NCBI GenBank assembly: GCA_029210565.1
Contig: JARGFQ010000001.1
Span: 312,656 to 376,655, forward strand
Origin: Bacteroidales bacterium
Lineage (GTDB): Bacteria > Bacteroidota > Bacteroidia > Bacteroidales > VadinHA17
Length of the DNA stretch: 64,000 nucleotides
Direction of reading: 5' to 3'
Within the stretch, counting starts at the first letter, position 1. Each line of letters opens with the position of its first letter. Both the position numbers and the translations under genes were made by a program. A model generated the notes under the pieces. That model was not told where the DNA came from and did not search any database. It saw only the letters and a list, made by a program, of their open reading frames with translations. Below are positions 7,809 through 17,150 of the stretch, piece by piece.

Positions 7809-10800
7809 TTATTGTCCACTGGTGCCGGCATCCTGTCCGACAATTTTTTTCCTCCGTTCCCCGGGATTCAAAAAGAGATCACTCAACCTGTCAAAATCAC
7901 GCCGGTAAAAGACACCTGCACCCTGGGTGTAGGAGTTTACAGGGTAATAGAGAGAGTTGTTAGAACGGTTGAACACGTTCAGCCGAAGCGTCTCGGTAAG
8001 TTTGAACTCAATGGTGAACTCACCGCTGAACCTGCTCGTCGACTGTTTAGCCTGCGCTCCCCCTACATCCAGGTTGCCGTTCAGTATGATCTTGTCATTC
8101 AGAAGCTGGGTAGAGAGCGCAACTTCAATCTCGTCATCGGTGAGCTTATCGCCGGGCCGGTAATTAAAGCCGATGTCAAAATCGTTACTGATCTGTGATA
8201 GCCAGTTGCTTAGCTGGTTTGAAAGCATCTCCGTGGTGGTTGTCTTACCAAGAATGGCTGCATCCTGCGTCTCAGTCTGGCTGTAGGGAATCTGTGAACT
8301 GCCGCCGCTGGTGGCACCGTAGAGAGCCGGGTCAGTATAAAAACTGTTCATCACCAGCAGGTAGAGAAACTGTCTGCTGAGCTCCTCATCCGTGTCAATG
8401 GCCATCCTCAGATAATTTCTTCTCTCCTCGTCGGCAGTAGGCAGCTGGATGTCAAATTGGATGACCGGATTGAGCAGCTTGTCGGAGAGCATAAGATGAC
8501 ACTCCACTGGCAGCCTCTCCTGTAGATCCTCCATGTCTGAATATGCAAACGAGAGCGGCGCCAGTGAGGCCTTGGTGCGGTAGATGGCTTTCAGGTTCAG
8601 GTCTGCATCATCAATCGCACCGTTCCATGAGATCGTGCCGCCCTCCTCGACCACAAAGCGCTTGTTGAGTATATTGCCCAGGGTGAACAGATAATCGCCG
8701 TCACTGATCACATAGTCTCCCGCCATCCTTATATCACCCTTTGAATTCATGTTTATATTAAGCTTTCCGGACCCGGTGCCCCTTATCACACCGCCGGAGG
8801 TGGCATCCATAATTAGCTGTACCCTGGCCTCAGGAGTCACTTCAAGATCAAAGTTGAGCTCCAGATTGCTTTCGTTCTCCTGCCGGGTGAAGCGGGAACC
8901 CTCCTCCTCCGCGGCCCTCTCATAACCGGCCGGATCTGTGAATACAATATAGGGATAGTCGCTGACGCTCGATGATGAATTCAGAGGTATAAATACCTCC
9001 GTGTCACCGGTAGTACGGGCCGAGATATTGAATGAGAGCCTCTCCTCATCGCCCCTGATGTCTGCATAGCCGCTGGCAAAGGCAGTGCCGTAAAAACTTT
9101 CACTGTCCCTGGAACGGGTGTTCAGCACCATCATCTTCTCCATGTTGATGTCGAGAGCAATGCCAATGTCCTTGAATGAACGATGAGACAGTATGCCGTT
9201 GATCGTCCCCTGGTTGTTTCTCTCGTCAAAAATCATGATCTTGTTGAAAAGAATGCCTTCGTGACTGAACCTGATGCTGTCTGAGAAACTGTATCTTGTC
9301 TGAAGAAAGTCGATGTTCATGGAAGCATCCCGGGCCATCACCGCACCGCTGAGCAGCAAACCCTTTAATCCTGCCTGCACTTTTATGATTCCTGTGGCTG
9401 AGCCTTTTACATCAGAGGCAAAGGCGCCTACCAGCGGATTGATGACATCAAGGGGCATGCTGTTTGTTGCTACGGTGAGGTCTGCCCCTTTTGACGATGG
9501 TGAATAGCTGCCGCTGATATCAAAATAACGCGCTCCCTCATAATCGTTGAAGACATGGATCTCAGCCAGCTTATCCTGAGGATTCCACTCGCTCATTACG
9601 GAGAGAAGACCGTATCTGTTTTCGTTGAGCATGAAGTCACTGACACTTAGATTACTCTCAAACAGGAAGTTTTTATAGACATCCGACAGGGTGATGTATC
9701 CCTCCATAATACCCCTGATTTTCATCTCAGGGGCATTGCGACTATTCTCTTTACGGCCACGCCTGTCCCTGCTGCCAAGGTTATTTACATATGACAGGTT
9801 CAGCCCCTCAAAGGTGAGCGTAAGTCTCTCATCAGGCTCTTGGGAGATTTTTCCGTCAAGCCTTATGTATTTGTTGCTGCTGTTTATAAGTATATTGTCA
9901 AACCAGGCGGTGGTGGAGTCAATTACGATACGTGCCGGGCTCACACTCCAGGGTACGCGGTCAACGGTGAACACCGTTGGGAGAATGCCTACGGTCAGGT
10001 AAGCCCTGCTCATGGAGTTACGGCTGAAGAATCCCCTTGCGCTCACCTCACCGAAAGTTTCACCTCCGTCTTTGTTGTCCCATCGTATGCCCAGATCCAG
10101 CGTGTCAGAATAACTTCCCGCTTCAGCAATGAAGTTGCCCAGCACCGACCTGTCAGGCAGAAGCAGGGTATCCGCGGCGAGGTTTACTGCCATCACGCCC
10201 CCTCCTGCAGAGCCGGAGAGATTCATATTGCTCAGTGTGGTGCCGGCATAGGTGACTGCCCCGGACCGGAGAGCAACACTTATCTCTGATCGGACGGAGC
10301 TTAAACTGCCTGCCAGTCTGCTCCCGTCAGCTATGCTAAGTCCTGTGCCCAGAAAGTCGTTGAGCTTGTCAATTTTCCTGATGGTTGCCGCGAGGGTGAA
10401 ATCAGCCTCCGGTATCTCCTGCTCCTTCAGTGCGGCGGTATAACGTGCGGGATAGAGCTCCGCCAGCATCCTTTTCACTGTAGCCTGTATTGCCTCAAAG
10501 GTATACCTTCCCCTTACTTCGGCGTCGGCAAAATCAGACCTGAGCTTCAGAACATTTTCGCCCTTCTCCTGCAGGGAACTGACGAGGAAATCATAGATGC
10601 TCAGCTGCCCGTTGGAGTTGTTGAGTGTGGAATTAATGAGCCTGATCTCTCCTACGATGTTATCAGTATTGTTTCCCCTGAAACTGGCAGTGAGGAGCGC
10701 GGATGCGTTGAAAAGGGTATCGCTCCTGATCAGGTTAAGCCTATGGAGGTCGGCACGTGTAAGATTCATTGTGAAATCAAACTCAGGCATGCTCTTTTCA

Positions 10801-12341
10801 AGATCAAACCTTCCCATGACATCCATGACAATTGCAGGGTCTCTGACCGCCACCGAGCCGTCCCATATACTGTCTCCGTAACTCCCCTCCACAGCAATAT
10901 TGCTGTAGTTGTACGAGTTGATCTCCACACTGTCAATCACCCCGCTGATGTTGGCAGAAAGATGCCTGAACGACTCCATCGAACCGTCCAGGTCAGCGTG
11001 CATCCATAGTCCGCCAAAGAGACCGCTGTTGCCGGTGACATAACCAAGGTCAAAATCACTGGTGCTGAGAAAGCCCTTGAAACTGAACCTGTTTCGGCTG
11101 TCAGGTTTCAGGGAGAGATCTGTTGAGACACTCCCTCTCTCTGTTGAGAGCTTGCCGAAAGAGACAAAATCAGTTGTGAAGCCAGTAAAACTCCCGGTAT
11201 AGGCTATAACACCAAGACCGTGAACCGGTTCCGGAAGCTTGATCGGAGCTCTGCCGGGAAGCATCACTTTCTCAATGTCAGCCGCACTGGTACGCATGTC
11301 AGTGAAATCAACAAAGAGATAACTGTCAGTGATAGAGGGAAGCCCTGAAATGTCAAAGTCGAAATTCAGACTGGTGGATGTTGAATACTTTATGGCTATG
11401 TCGCGTCCATTCAACTCGGCTACCGTGCCGTTCAGCTTACCAGAAAGAGTGACCGACTCTCTAACGCCTCTCAGCGGAGTAATAAACCAGGCGAGGTCTT
11501 CGGTGGCAATGAGGGAGTTTTGAAACAGCATGTCAAATCTGACCTCGTTTACAAAGTTTTTCCATGATGCCGAATCGCGGGCAGTCAGGATTATCCTGTC
11601 GGCTAAGATCAAACTGGCATCGGTTGTGAGGTTTATATCCCTGAATGACAGTTTATTGTTGGCTATACTTGTGTTCATGTCAAGGCTTTCGGCCCTGAAA
11701 CCTCCTACCTCGGTGAAGGAGAGGTCCCTGATCACCATACTGACCGAGTCCTTGATAATGCTCAGGTCCCTGACCTTTGCATTTATCTCTGAAAGCCTGA
11801 GGTCACTGAAGTTCACCTGCCCCGGCATGGTGGCAGAGGAGTCAGACATGTTGGCCAGCACATAGGCGCCGTTGTGAAGATAAATATCCGAAAATCGAAT
11901 GTCAACCCTGCTGGTTGTGTCAGGTACCCTGTCACCCCTGATGGCATCAATGAACCGTGTGAGGTTCATTACGCCGGATGTGTCGGTAATCATACGGAAA
12001 TCGGCATCATGCACGTCCGTCCTGCCAAAGCTGAAGAGACTCTCTGATGGCTTTATGTTCCTGATTCTCAGATTTACTTTTCTGGCAGCGAGGAGTGTGT
12101 CGCCGCTCAGGTCTTCAACGAGGAGATCCTCCAGCATCACCTTCCTGAAATAGGAGTATGAGACTTTCCCGATGGTGATGTCTGCCCCTGTCTTTCCTGA
12201 AAGGATAGCGGTGATCCTGTTGACGGTGAAAGTCTGTACCCTGGGAGCCTGAAGCAGAAGCATAATGACGGCAGGAACGATGATGAGCACCGCAACGGCA
12301 ATAAGAAGTACCCTGACGATTTTTTTAATAATTTTGCCCAT
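7809..12341 (-). CDS. TamB-like translocation/assembly module protein (DUF490)
   Basis: Very large (1510 residues) envelope protein with one N-terminal membrane anchor (about 7-30) and a long periplasmic body of repeated beta-strand segments. The C-terminal quarter (about 1050-1490) matches the TamB/DUF490 layout, with NGNLDVGG-type beta signals near the end. TamB-like proteins bridge inner and outer membranes and are implicated in outer-membrane protein assembly or phospholipid transport. No Omp85/TamA partner is visible nearby. It is divergent from tsaD with 52 bases between the starts, a pairing common in Bacteroidota. Confidence 0.92.
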   Translation of the reverse strand: MGKIIKKIVRVLLIAVAVLIIVPAVIMLLLQAPRVQTFTVNRITAILSGKTGADITIGKVSYSYFRKVMLEDLLVEDLSGDTLLAARKVNLRIRNIKPSESLFSFGRTDVHDADFRMITDTSGVMNLTRFIDAIRGDRVPDTTSRVDIRFSDIYLHNGAYVLANMSDSSATMPGQVNFSDLRLSEINAKVRDLSIIKDSVSMVIRDLSFTEVGGFRAESLDMNTSIANNKLSFRDINLTTDASLILADRIILTARDSASWKNFVNEVRFDMLFQNSLIATEDLAWFITPLRGVRESVTLSGKLNGTVAELNGRDIAIKYSTSTSLNFDFDISGLPSITDSYLFVDFTDMRTSAADIEKVMLPGRAPIKLPEPVHGLGVIAYTGSFTGFTTDFVSFGKLSTERGSVSTDLSLKPDSRNRFSFKGFLSTSDFDLGYVTGNSGLFGGLWMHADLDGSMESFRHLSANISGVIDSVEINSYNYSNIAVEGSYGDSIWDGSVAVRDPAIVMDVMGRFDLEKSMPEFDFTMNLTRADLHRLNLIRSDTLFNASALLTASFRGNNTDNIVGEIRLINSTLNNSNGQLSIYDFLVSSLQEKGENVLKLRSDFADAEVRGRYTFEAIQATVKRMLAELYPARYTAALKEQEIPEADFTLAATIRKIDKLNDFLGTGLSIADGSRLAGSLSSVRSEISVALRSGAVTYAGTTLSNMNLSGSAGGGVMAVNLAADTLLLPDRSVLGNFIAEAGSYSDTLDLGIRWDNKDGGETFGEVSARGFFSRNSMSRAYLTVGILPTVFTVDRVPWSVSPARIVIDSTTAWFDNILINSSNKYIRLDGKISQEPDERLTLTFEGLNLSYVNNLGSRDRRGRKENSRNAPEMKIRGIMEGYITLSDVYKNFLFESNLSVSDFMLNENRYGLLSVMSEWNPQDKLAEIHVFNDYEGARYFDISGSYSPSSKGADLTVATNSMPLDVINPLVGAFASDVKGSATGIIKVQAGLKGLLLSGAVMARDASMNIDFLQTRYSFSDSIRFSHEGILFNKIMIFDERNNQGTINGILSHRSFKDIGIALDINMEKMMVLNTRSRDSESFYGTAFASGYADIRGDEERLSFNISARTTGDTEVFIPLNSSSSVSDYPYIVFTDPAGYERAAEEEGSRFTRQENESNLELNFDLEVTPEARVQLIMDATSGGVIRGTGSGKLNINMNSKGDIRMAGDYVISDGDYLFTLGNILNKRFVVEEGGTISWNGAIDDADLNLKAIYRTKASLAPLSFAYSDMEDLQERLPVECHLMLSDKLLNPVIQFDIQLPTADEERRNYLRMAIDTDEELSRQFLYLLVMNSFYTDPALYGATSGGSSQIPYSQTETQDAAILGKTTTTEMLSNQLSNWLSQISNDFDIGFNYRPGDKLTDDEIEVALSTQLLNDKIILNGNLDVGGAQAKQSTSRFSGEFTIEFKLTETLRLNVFNRSNNSLYYPVNSYTQGAGVFYRRDFDRLSDLFLNPGERRKKIVGQDAGTSGQ

Positions 12342-12393
12342 TCATTACGAAATTCCCGCCGCAGGCGAAGTTAATAAAAAGAGTTATACAAAA

Positions 12394-13419
12394 ATGGCGC
12401 CAACCGTAACGATCCTTGCGATTGAATCTTCCTGTGACGACACTTCAGCGGCTGTCATCCGCGATGGCGTAGTGCTCTCAAACCTGATTGCAGGGCAGGC
12501 CGTACACCAGGCTTACGGGGGTGTGGTGCCCGAGCTTGCCTCGAGGGCGCACCAGGCAAACATAGTGCCGGTGGTCGACAGGGCACTGGCGATGGCCGGG
12601 ATAACTGCAGAAGAGATAAGTGCCGTTGCCTGGACGAGGGGACCGGGATTGCTGGGATCACTTCTGGTAGGCAGCTCATTTGCCAAGGGATTTGCACTGG
12701 CTCGCAACATACCGCTTATCGAGGTTGATCACCTGCAGGCCCATGTCATGTCTCACTTCGTCAGGGAACAGGGGAGGGAGAACCCTCTGCCGGGCTTCCC
12801 GTTTCTCTGCCTGCTGGTGTCGGGTGGCCATACACAGTTGATGGTTATGCATGATCATCTATCGATGGAGATCATCGGAGCAACAATTGATGATGCTGCC
12901 GGCGAGGCTTTTGACAAATGCGCCAAGGTGATGGGACTGACTTATCCGGGCGGACCGGTGATAGACAGGCTGGCGGCTGACGGTGACCCCCACGCCTTCG
13001 TCTTTGCCAAACCGCGGATACAGGGACTGAATTTCAGCTTCTCGGGACTGAAGACGAGCTTCCTCTATTACCTGCGCGACAGGGTAGCGGAGGATCCTGG
13101 TTTCATTGACAGCCGGCTTAATGACCTTGCTGCATCATTGCAGCGAACAATCATCGAGATACTGATAGGCAAACTGGTTCGGGCTTCAAAGGAGACAGAG
13201 ATCAGGGAGATAGGTATCGCGGGAGGCGTCTCGGCCAACTCCGGATTGCGCCAGGCAGCCATGAGGGAGGCGGCAAAACGGAGATGGAACCTCTTCCTGC
13301 CTGAGTTGCGCTATACCACTGACAATGCAGCAATGATCGGGATAACCGGTTATTATAAGTATCTCAGGTCTGACTTCTCAGACCACACTGCCGTTCCGCT
13401 GGCACGCTACGGTAAATGA
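12394..13419 (+). CDS. tsaD: tRNA N6-threonylcarbamoyladenosine synthase subunit TsaD
   Basis: Transfers threonylcarbamoyl to A37 of ANN-decoding tRNAs, working with TsaB, TsaC and TsaE. The protein starts ILAIESSCDDTSAAVI, the Kae1/TsaD signature, and carries the metal-binding histidines in EVDHLQAHVMSH, plus the ASKH-fold blocks LVSGGHTQL and GGPVIDRLA. The frame is open upstream to 12265, but the ATG at 12394 gives the family N-terminus and 341 residues, and the upstream extension would overlap the divergent tamB gene. Confidence 0.97.
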   Translation: MAPTVTILAIESSCDDTSAAVIRDGVVLSNLIAGQAVHQAYGGVVPELASRAHQANIVPVVDRALAMAGITAEEISAVAWTRGPGLLGSLLVGSSFAKGFALARNIPLIEVDHLQAHVMSHFVREQGRENPLPGFPFLCLLVSGGHTQLMVMHDHLSMEIIGATIDDAAGEAFDKCAKVMGLTYPGGPVIDRLAADGDPHAFVFAKPRIQGLNFSFSGLKTSFLYYLRDRVAEDPGFIDSRLNDLAASLQRTIIEILIGKLVRASKETEIREIGIAGGVSANSGLRQAAMREAAKRRWNLFLPELRYTTDNAAMIGITGYYKYLRSDFSDHTAVPLARYGK

Positions 13420-13462
13420 AAAGCATACAGGCCGGTGATGATCACTGATATGGAGACGATCA

Positions 13463-13951
13463 TCAGCCTTCCTGCGGGTAAAAAGCCTCTTTCCCCGGGT
13501 AATGATAGCGTCGACGGGCAATCTCCTCCGGGTACAGAAAGTATTCTATATCAGCCTCGGCACAATGCTTGCCCTCACCGTCGGATAGCCGGCAGTGAAT
13601 ATGCGCACTCCTCTCCTCCAGCCTGAATATGGCAGCTTCCACAGCTACCTTGCCTTTGCTGATGTGAACCGGTTTCAGGTACCTTACCGTCAGTGATGAG
13701 GTCACCCCGGAAGTGCCTGCCATTACGTTGATGCACCATGCCCCGGTCTCGTCAAGCAGGGTGGCAATGATCCCCCCGTGAAGAACGTTGATGTAACCCT
13801 GGAACTGGGGCAACGGATCCCAAACTGCATAAAGCTTTCCATCCTCCGCTTCGAAGTTCAGTCTTAGTCCCGCAGCATTTGAGGGACTGCAACCGAAACA
13901 GGGGTTCCCCACCGGATCAAAGGGGTTCCTGATTTTAATTCTGTTTGACAT
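13463..13951 (-). CDS. PaaI/hotdog-fold thioesterase family protein
   Basis: Single hotdog domain of about 162 residues. The block [20 protein letters not shown] is the PaaI/YbgC-type active-site segment (HGG, then the acidic residue in LLDE). The N-terminus has [16 protein letters not shown], seen in the subgroup that acts on acyl-CoA esters. Start chosen at the ATG at 13951 (MSNRIKI); the longer frame would extend further into dnaJ. It overlaps the upstream DnaJ-domain gene by 17 bases and converges on tsaD. The acyl substrate is unknown. Confidence 0.9.
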   Translation of the reverse strand: MSNRIKIRNPFDPVGNPCFGCSPSNAAGLRLNFEAEDGKLYAVWDPLPQFQGYINVLHGGIIATLLDETGAWCINVMAGTSGVTSSLTVRYLKPVHISKGKVAVEAAIFRLEERSAHIHCRLSDGEGKHCAEADIEYFLYPEEIARRRYHYPGKEAFYPQEG

Positions 13952-14510
13952 TTTTTTTCTGCTTCCTGTTTTTCTCCTGTGCAAGCCAGGCACTAAAGTA
14001 AAAGATGGTGATTATCAGATATAGAAAACCAATTGTGAATGTCACTATGGCCAGCGACAGCGAGGGCTCATCCTGTGGTGAGGTGGCCATCCTGTGACGG
14101 TAGCTGTACCCGAATACGGTCATCAGCATGACAGTGATGGCAAGCGCAAATCCCAGAAAGACCATAGTGCCGTCGATGGCTGACGTGCTCCTGTAGAGGC
14201 TGCTCTTCTTAAAGTCCGAATAGGAGTTTCTGGCATAACTCTCAGCCCTCTTCCTCGCTTCAGCCCGTCTGTAATCAACCCATGCCTGGTAATTCCTTCT
14301 CAACTCCTCCTCACTGATATTCCTGCCGTGCGGGTGGGAGGTGAGGTACTCATAGGCCTCCGTGACCCTGATGAACCGCTCCTGCGCATCCTCTGCATGA
14401 TTGCGGTCAGGATGCAACTCCATCGCCTTCCGGCGGTAGGCCTTCCTGATCTCATCATCGGAAGCACCCTGCCTTATGCCCAGTATCCTGTAGTAATCAA
14501 AGAGATTCAT
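13935..14510 (-). CDS. DnaJ-domain membrane protein
   Basis: The N-terminal 65 residues are a J domain ([17 protein letters not shown], then the HPD motif in MELHPDRNH), which stimulates an Hsp70 ATPase. It is followed not by the Gly/Phe and zinc regions of true DnaJ but by a basic segment and two hydrophobic helices (about 115-140 and 155-180). It is therefore a membrane-tethered co-chaperone that could recruit DnaK to the inner membrane. Divergent from the ZIP transporter gene. Confidence 0.9.
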   Translation of the reverse strand: MNLFDYYRILGIRQGASDDEIRKAYRRKAMELHPDRNHAEDAQERFIRVTEAYEYLTSHPHGRNISEEELRRNYQAWVDYRRAEARKRAESYARNSYSDFKKSSLYRSTSAIDGTMVFLGFALAITVMLMTVFGYSYRHRMATSPQDEPSLSLAIVTFTIGFLYLIITIFYFSAWLAQEKNRKQKKNVKQN

Positions 14511-14567
14511 CCATGCGTCTCAGATCACTAATTAATAGCTTTTTTTACTATGATTGTGCCCTGATGC

Positions 14568-14596
14568 TTGTTTTTTCAATGTTTGTTTTAAATTTG
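14568..14596 (+). promoter_or_regulatory. ZIP transporter promoter
   Basis: TTG at 14568-14570 and TAAATTTG at 14589-14596 are separated by 18 bases. This is a good Bacteroidota housekeeping promoter (TTTG-N18-20-TAnnTTTG), 30 bases upstream of the ZIP start codon. Confidence 0.6.
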
Positions 14597-14626
14597 TAAT
14601 TTAAATTGAATCTAAATAAGCCCTGA

Positions 14627-15496
14627 ATGGACCGATCCCTGATAATTTTTGCTTTCGGCATCACCCTTTTCGCTGGAATGGCTACCGGAATAGGAGGACT
14701 TATTGCCTTCTTCGCAAGGCGCACCAAGACTACCTTCCTTGCCTTTTCGCTTGGTTTTTCAGCCGGTGTGATGATCTTCATCTCATTTACAGAGATCCTT
14801 ACCGAAGCGGGGGATATTATGAGGATGAATTATGCTGCCGGGCCTGCTGCCTGGCTGACTTTTATTTCATTCATTCTGGGCATAGGGCTTTCGGCCGCCA
14901 TAGACAAGATACTGCCGTCAGAGGGAAACCCCCATGAGCTGAAGAGAGTGGAGCAGATGCACCCGGAGACGAGAGACTCCGGCAAACCGGAATGCCAGGG
15001 AAGGCGGCGGCGAATGGGATGGTCAGGCGCCAAAGACCAGAAGCTGATGAGGGTAGGAGTCTTTGCTGCCATAGCCATCGGGATCCACAACTTTCCTGAA
15101 GGGATAGCAACTTTCATGTCTGCAATGTCAGATGTTGCCGTGGGGGTGAGCATTGCCCTCGCTGTTGCAATCCATAATATCCCGGAGGGAATAGCCGTCT
15201 CGGTACCAGTATATTATGCCACCGGCTCAAGGAAAAAGGCACTTACATGGTCGGTACTGTCAGGCTTCTCCGAACCTGTCGGGGCAGTGGCAGGCTATTT
15301 CATCCTTTCAATGTTTGACAGCGACGTAAGCCTCGGTTATGTCTTTGCCATGGTGGCAGGAATAATGGTCTATATCTCTTTTGATGAACTGCTACCGGCC
15401 GCACACAAGTACGGTAAACACCATGTTGCAATCTACGGCCTGATTAGCGGAATGATCGTTATCGGACTGAGCCTCATCATTCTGGGAGCGAACTGA
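14627..15496 (+). CDS. ZIP-family metal transporter (ZupT-like)
   Basis: Divalent-metal importer, probably for zinc, of 289 residues with about eight membrane helices. The two metal-site motifs of the ZIP family are intact: HNFPEGIATF and HNIPEGIAVSVP. Between helices III and IV there is a charged cytoplasmic loop (about 105-140) rich in Lys, Arg and Glu with few histidines, whereas His-rich loops are common in this family. ZupT orthologues take up Zn, Fe and Mn with broad specificity. Own promoter directly upstream; a 48-bp tandem repeat follows the stop. Confidence 0.93.
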   Translation: MDRSLIIFAFGITLFAGMATGIGGLIAFFARRTKTTFLAFSLGFSAGVMIFISFTEILTEAGDIMRMNYAAGPAAWLTFISFILGIGLSAAIDKILPSEGNPHELKRVEQMHPETRDSGKPECQGRRRRMGWSGAKDQKLMRVGVFAAIAIGIHNFPEGIATFMSAMSDVAVGVSIALAVAIHNIPEGIAVSVPVYYATGSRKKALTWSVLSGFSEPVGAVAGYFILSMFDSDVSLGYVFAMVAGIMVYISFDELLPAAHKYGKHHVAIYGLISGMIVIGLSLIILGAN

Positions 15497-15497
15497 T

Positions 15498-15660
15498 ATT
15501 TCCGCTTGCGTCTGATGATCTGCTTCTGCCCCAAAGTCGCGTTGACTCTTCCGCTCCTGGCTGATGACCTCCTCCAGCGTGGGATCGCGTTGACTTTTTC
15601 GCTTCTGTCTGATGATTTCCTCCAGCATGGGATCGCGTTGACTCTTCCGCTTGCGGAAAT
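15498..15660 (+). repeat. 48-bp tandem repeat (minisatellite) after the ZIP gene
   Basis: The anchor GCGTTGACT occurs at 15539, 15587 and 15635, exactly 48 bases apart. A diverged copy precedes it (15498-15538) and the last copy is partial, giving about 3.5 units. The unit is 16 codons long, so an antisense frame reads a repeated RKSQRDPxLEEVI-like peptide, but that frame runs antisense into the ZIP gene and is not a convincing CDS. It fills most of the gap between two convergent genes. Confidence 0.85.
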
Positions 15661-15713
15661 TGACCTCCTTCTGCACCGGTCACATTGATACTCACCCCGG
15701 CTGATGATGACCG

Positions 15714-16973
15714 TCAGTCATCTGCCAGTTTATCCGCCACCGTGGGCCTTAGAATTATCAGCTGTAGTACAAGGGCTATCAGAACCGGTATCGCCAGGAA
15801 AGCCATGTCCCTTCCAAGGTGACCCGAATCGGTTGATCTGCCCAGCAGGCTGGTGATGAGCGCACCCGCAAAAACACCTGTCATGTTCATGAGACCGTAA
15901 CCGGCAGCCCTGTGCCGCGGTGACACAAACTGGCAGAGAATTGGCATGTTGTTGGCATCGAACATGCCGTACCCGATGCCGAAGAGCACAGCCCCGCCAA
16001 TGATCCAGAATATCTCGCGCCCCAGACCGAAGAAGAGGAGGGAGGGTATCGTCAGTGCCAGCCCGATGGCGCTGGTAAATATGCGACCGCGCAGATTGAC
16101 AGCCACCCACCTGTCGGACAATATGCCTCCCGCTATGACACCCAGGAAAGAGGAGGCAGCAATGGTTATGGTCGCAATCGGACCCGCCCTGGCCATCTCA
16201 ATGCCCAGGCTTTCTGAAAAGAGTGTGGGCATCCAGTTCTTTACCGCCCACCCGGGAAAACTCGGCACTGCAAAGTAGAAGAGTATCATCCAGAAGCTTG
16301 TCATTCCCAACAGGAGGGTAAGACTCGACAGTACCGGGGGCTTCTTCGGCTTCGCTGCAACGGCGGAAGGCGCCACCCTTTTTCTCTCCGGATGCTCCCT
16401 CAGGGCAATTACCAGTACGGCACTGTAGACCAGTCCTACGACCCCGAACAGGTGAAAGGCACTTTGCCATGACCACGCATCGGCCACCGTGGCGCCGAAA
16501 CCTCCCATCGCCTGACCCACGTAGAGGCCTGTCATATGTATGCCGACAGCCAGCGACCGGGTGCTGCCCCGATGATAGTCGGCAATAAGCGACAGCCCGG
16601 CAGGGATGTACAGGGCTTCACTGATGCCCATCACTGCCCTCAGGCCGTATAACACCTGGAAATTACTGGTGTACCCCATGGAAAAGGTAACTCCTGACCA
16701 TACAAAGAGGCTGGCAACAATGAGCCATTTGCGGTTGATGCGGTCAGCTATCAGCCCGGCAACAGGACTCATGAACCCGTAAATCCACAGAAACACCGCC
16801 ATCAGCTTCCCGAAATTCTCCGCTTTCTCAAGCTCAAGGATGTCAACCATCATCGAACTCTTCATCGTCGAAAGCATCTGGCGGTCCATGTAGTTAAGCA
16901 ATGCCACAACCCACAGCAGACCTACTACCAGCCATGCGTAGCCTGAACCTCTCCCGCCGGTATTATGTCTCAT
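15714..16973 (-). CDS. MFS transporter (anion:cation symporter type)
   Basis: Twelve-helix major facilitator of 419 residues. It starts with WLVVGLLWVVALLNYMDRQ, a feature of the ACS/spinster-like families that carry organic anions such as hexuronates, phthalate or sugar acids. The loop 2-3 motif is GLIADRINRKW. No catabolic genes adjoin it, so the substrate is unknown. A consensus -7 box (17003-16996) and an inverted repeat array (17044-17104) lie upstream, suggesting its own regulated promoter. Confidence 0.88.
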   Translation of the reverse strand: MRHNTGGRGSGYAWLVVGLLWVVALLNYMDRQMLSTMKSSMMVDILELEKAENFGKLMAVFLWIYGFMSPVAGLIADRINRKWLIVASLFVWSGVTFSMGYTSNFQVLYGLRAVMGISEALYIPAGLSLIADYHRGSTRSLAVGIHMTGLYVGQAMGGFGATVADAWSWQSAFHLFGVVGLVYSAVLVIALREHPERKRVAPSAVAAKPKKPPVLSSLTLLLGMTSFWMILFYFAVPSFPGWAVKNWMPTLFSESLGIEMARAGPIATITIAASSFLGVIAGGILSDRWVAVNLRGRIFTSAIGLALTIPSLLFFGLGREIFWIIGGAVLFGIGYGMFDANNMPILCQFVSPRHRAAGYGLMNMTGVFAGALITSLLGRSTDSGHLGRDMAFLAIPVLIALVLQLIILRPTVADKLADD

Positions 16974-16995
16974 ATTGACATGGTATTATAATTCA

Positions 16996-17003
16996 CAAAT
17001 CTA
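16996..17003 (-). promoter_or_regulatory. MFS gene promoter, -7 box
   Basis: On the minus strand TAGATTTG matches TAnnTTTG exactly, 22 bases before the ATG of the MFS gene. The -33 element is not clear. Confidence 0.5.
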
Positions 17004-17043
17004 TTATGTCATACAAAAGTACATAATAAATCTAAATACGAAC

Positions 17044-17104
17044 CCTCCATGTTTAAAACCCACAAACAAATATGAAAATAATTGGCAAACATGGAGGCTC
17101 CATG
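17044..17104. promoter_or_regulatory. Inverted repeat array upstream of the MFS gene
   Basis: CCTCCATGTTT (17044-17054) pairs with AAACATGGAGG (17087-17097) as an 11-bp inverted repeat. The right arm is followed at once by CTCCATG (17098-17104), giving a tight ATGGAG-G-CTCCAT palindrome. The middle CATGGAG can thus pair with either neighbour. The array lies 40-100 bases upstream of the -7 box and fits an operator with several half-sites. Confidence 0.5.
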
Positions 17105-17150
17105 TGACCTTTAAAAATCAAATTATATACACATGAAACAGGGCGTAGAA

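Noticed and set aside
15498..15660. Possible CRISPR array
   Set aside because: The units are contiguous 48-bp repeats without unique spacers, and no cas genes are present.
15392..15676. Antisense frame with a 16-residue repeat peptide downstream of the ZIP gene
   Set aside because: Its second part is antisense to the ZIP coding region and the repeats are explained by the 48-bp minisatellite; there is no convincing start region or homologue.
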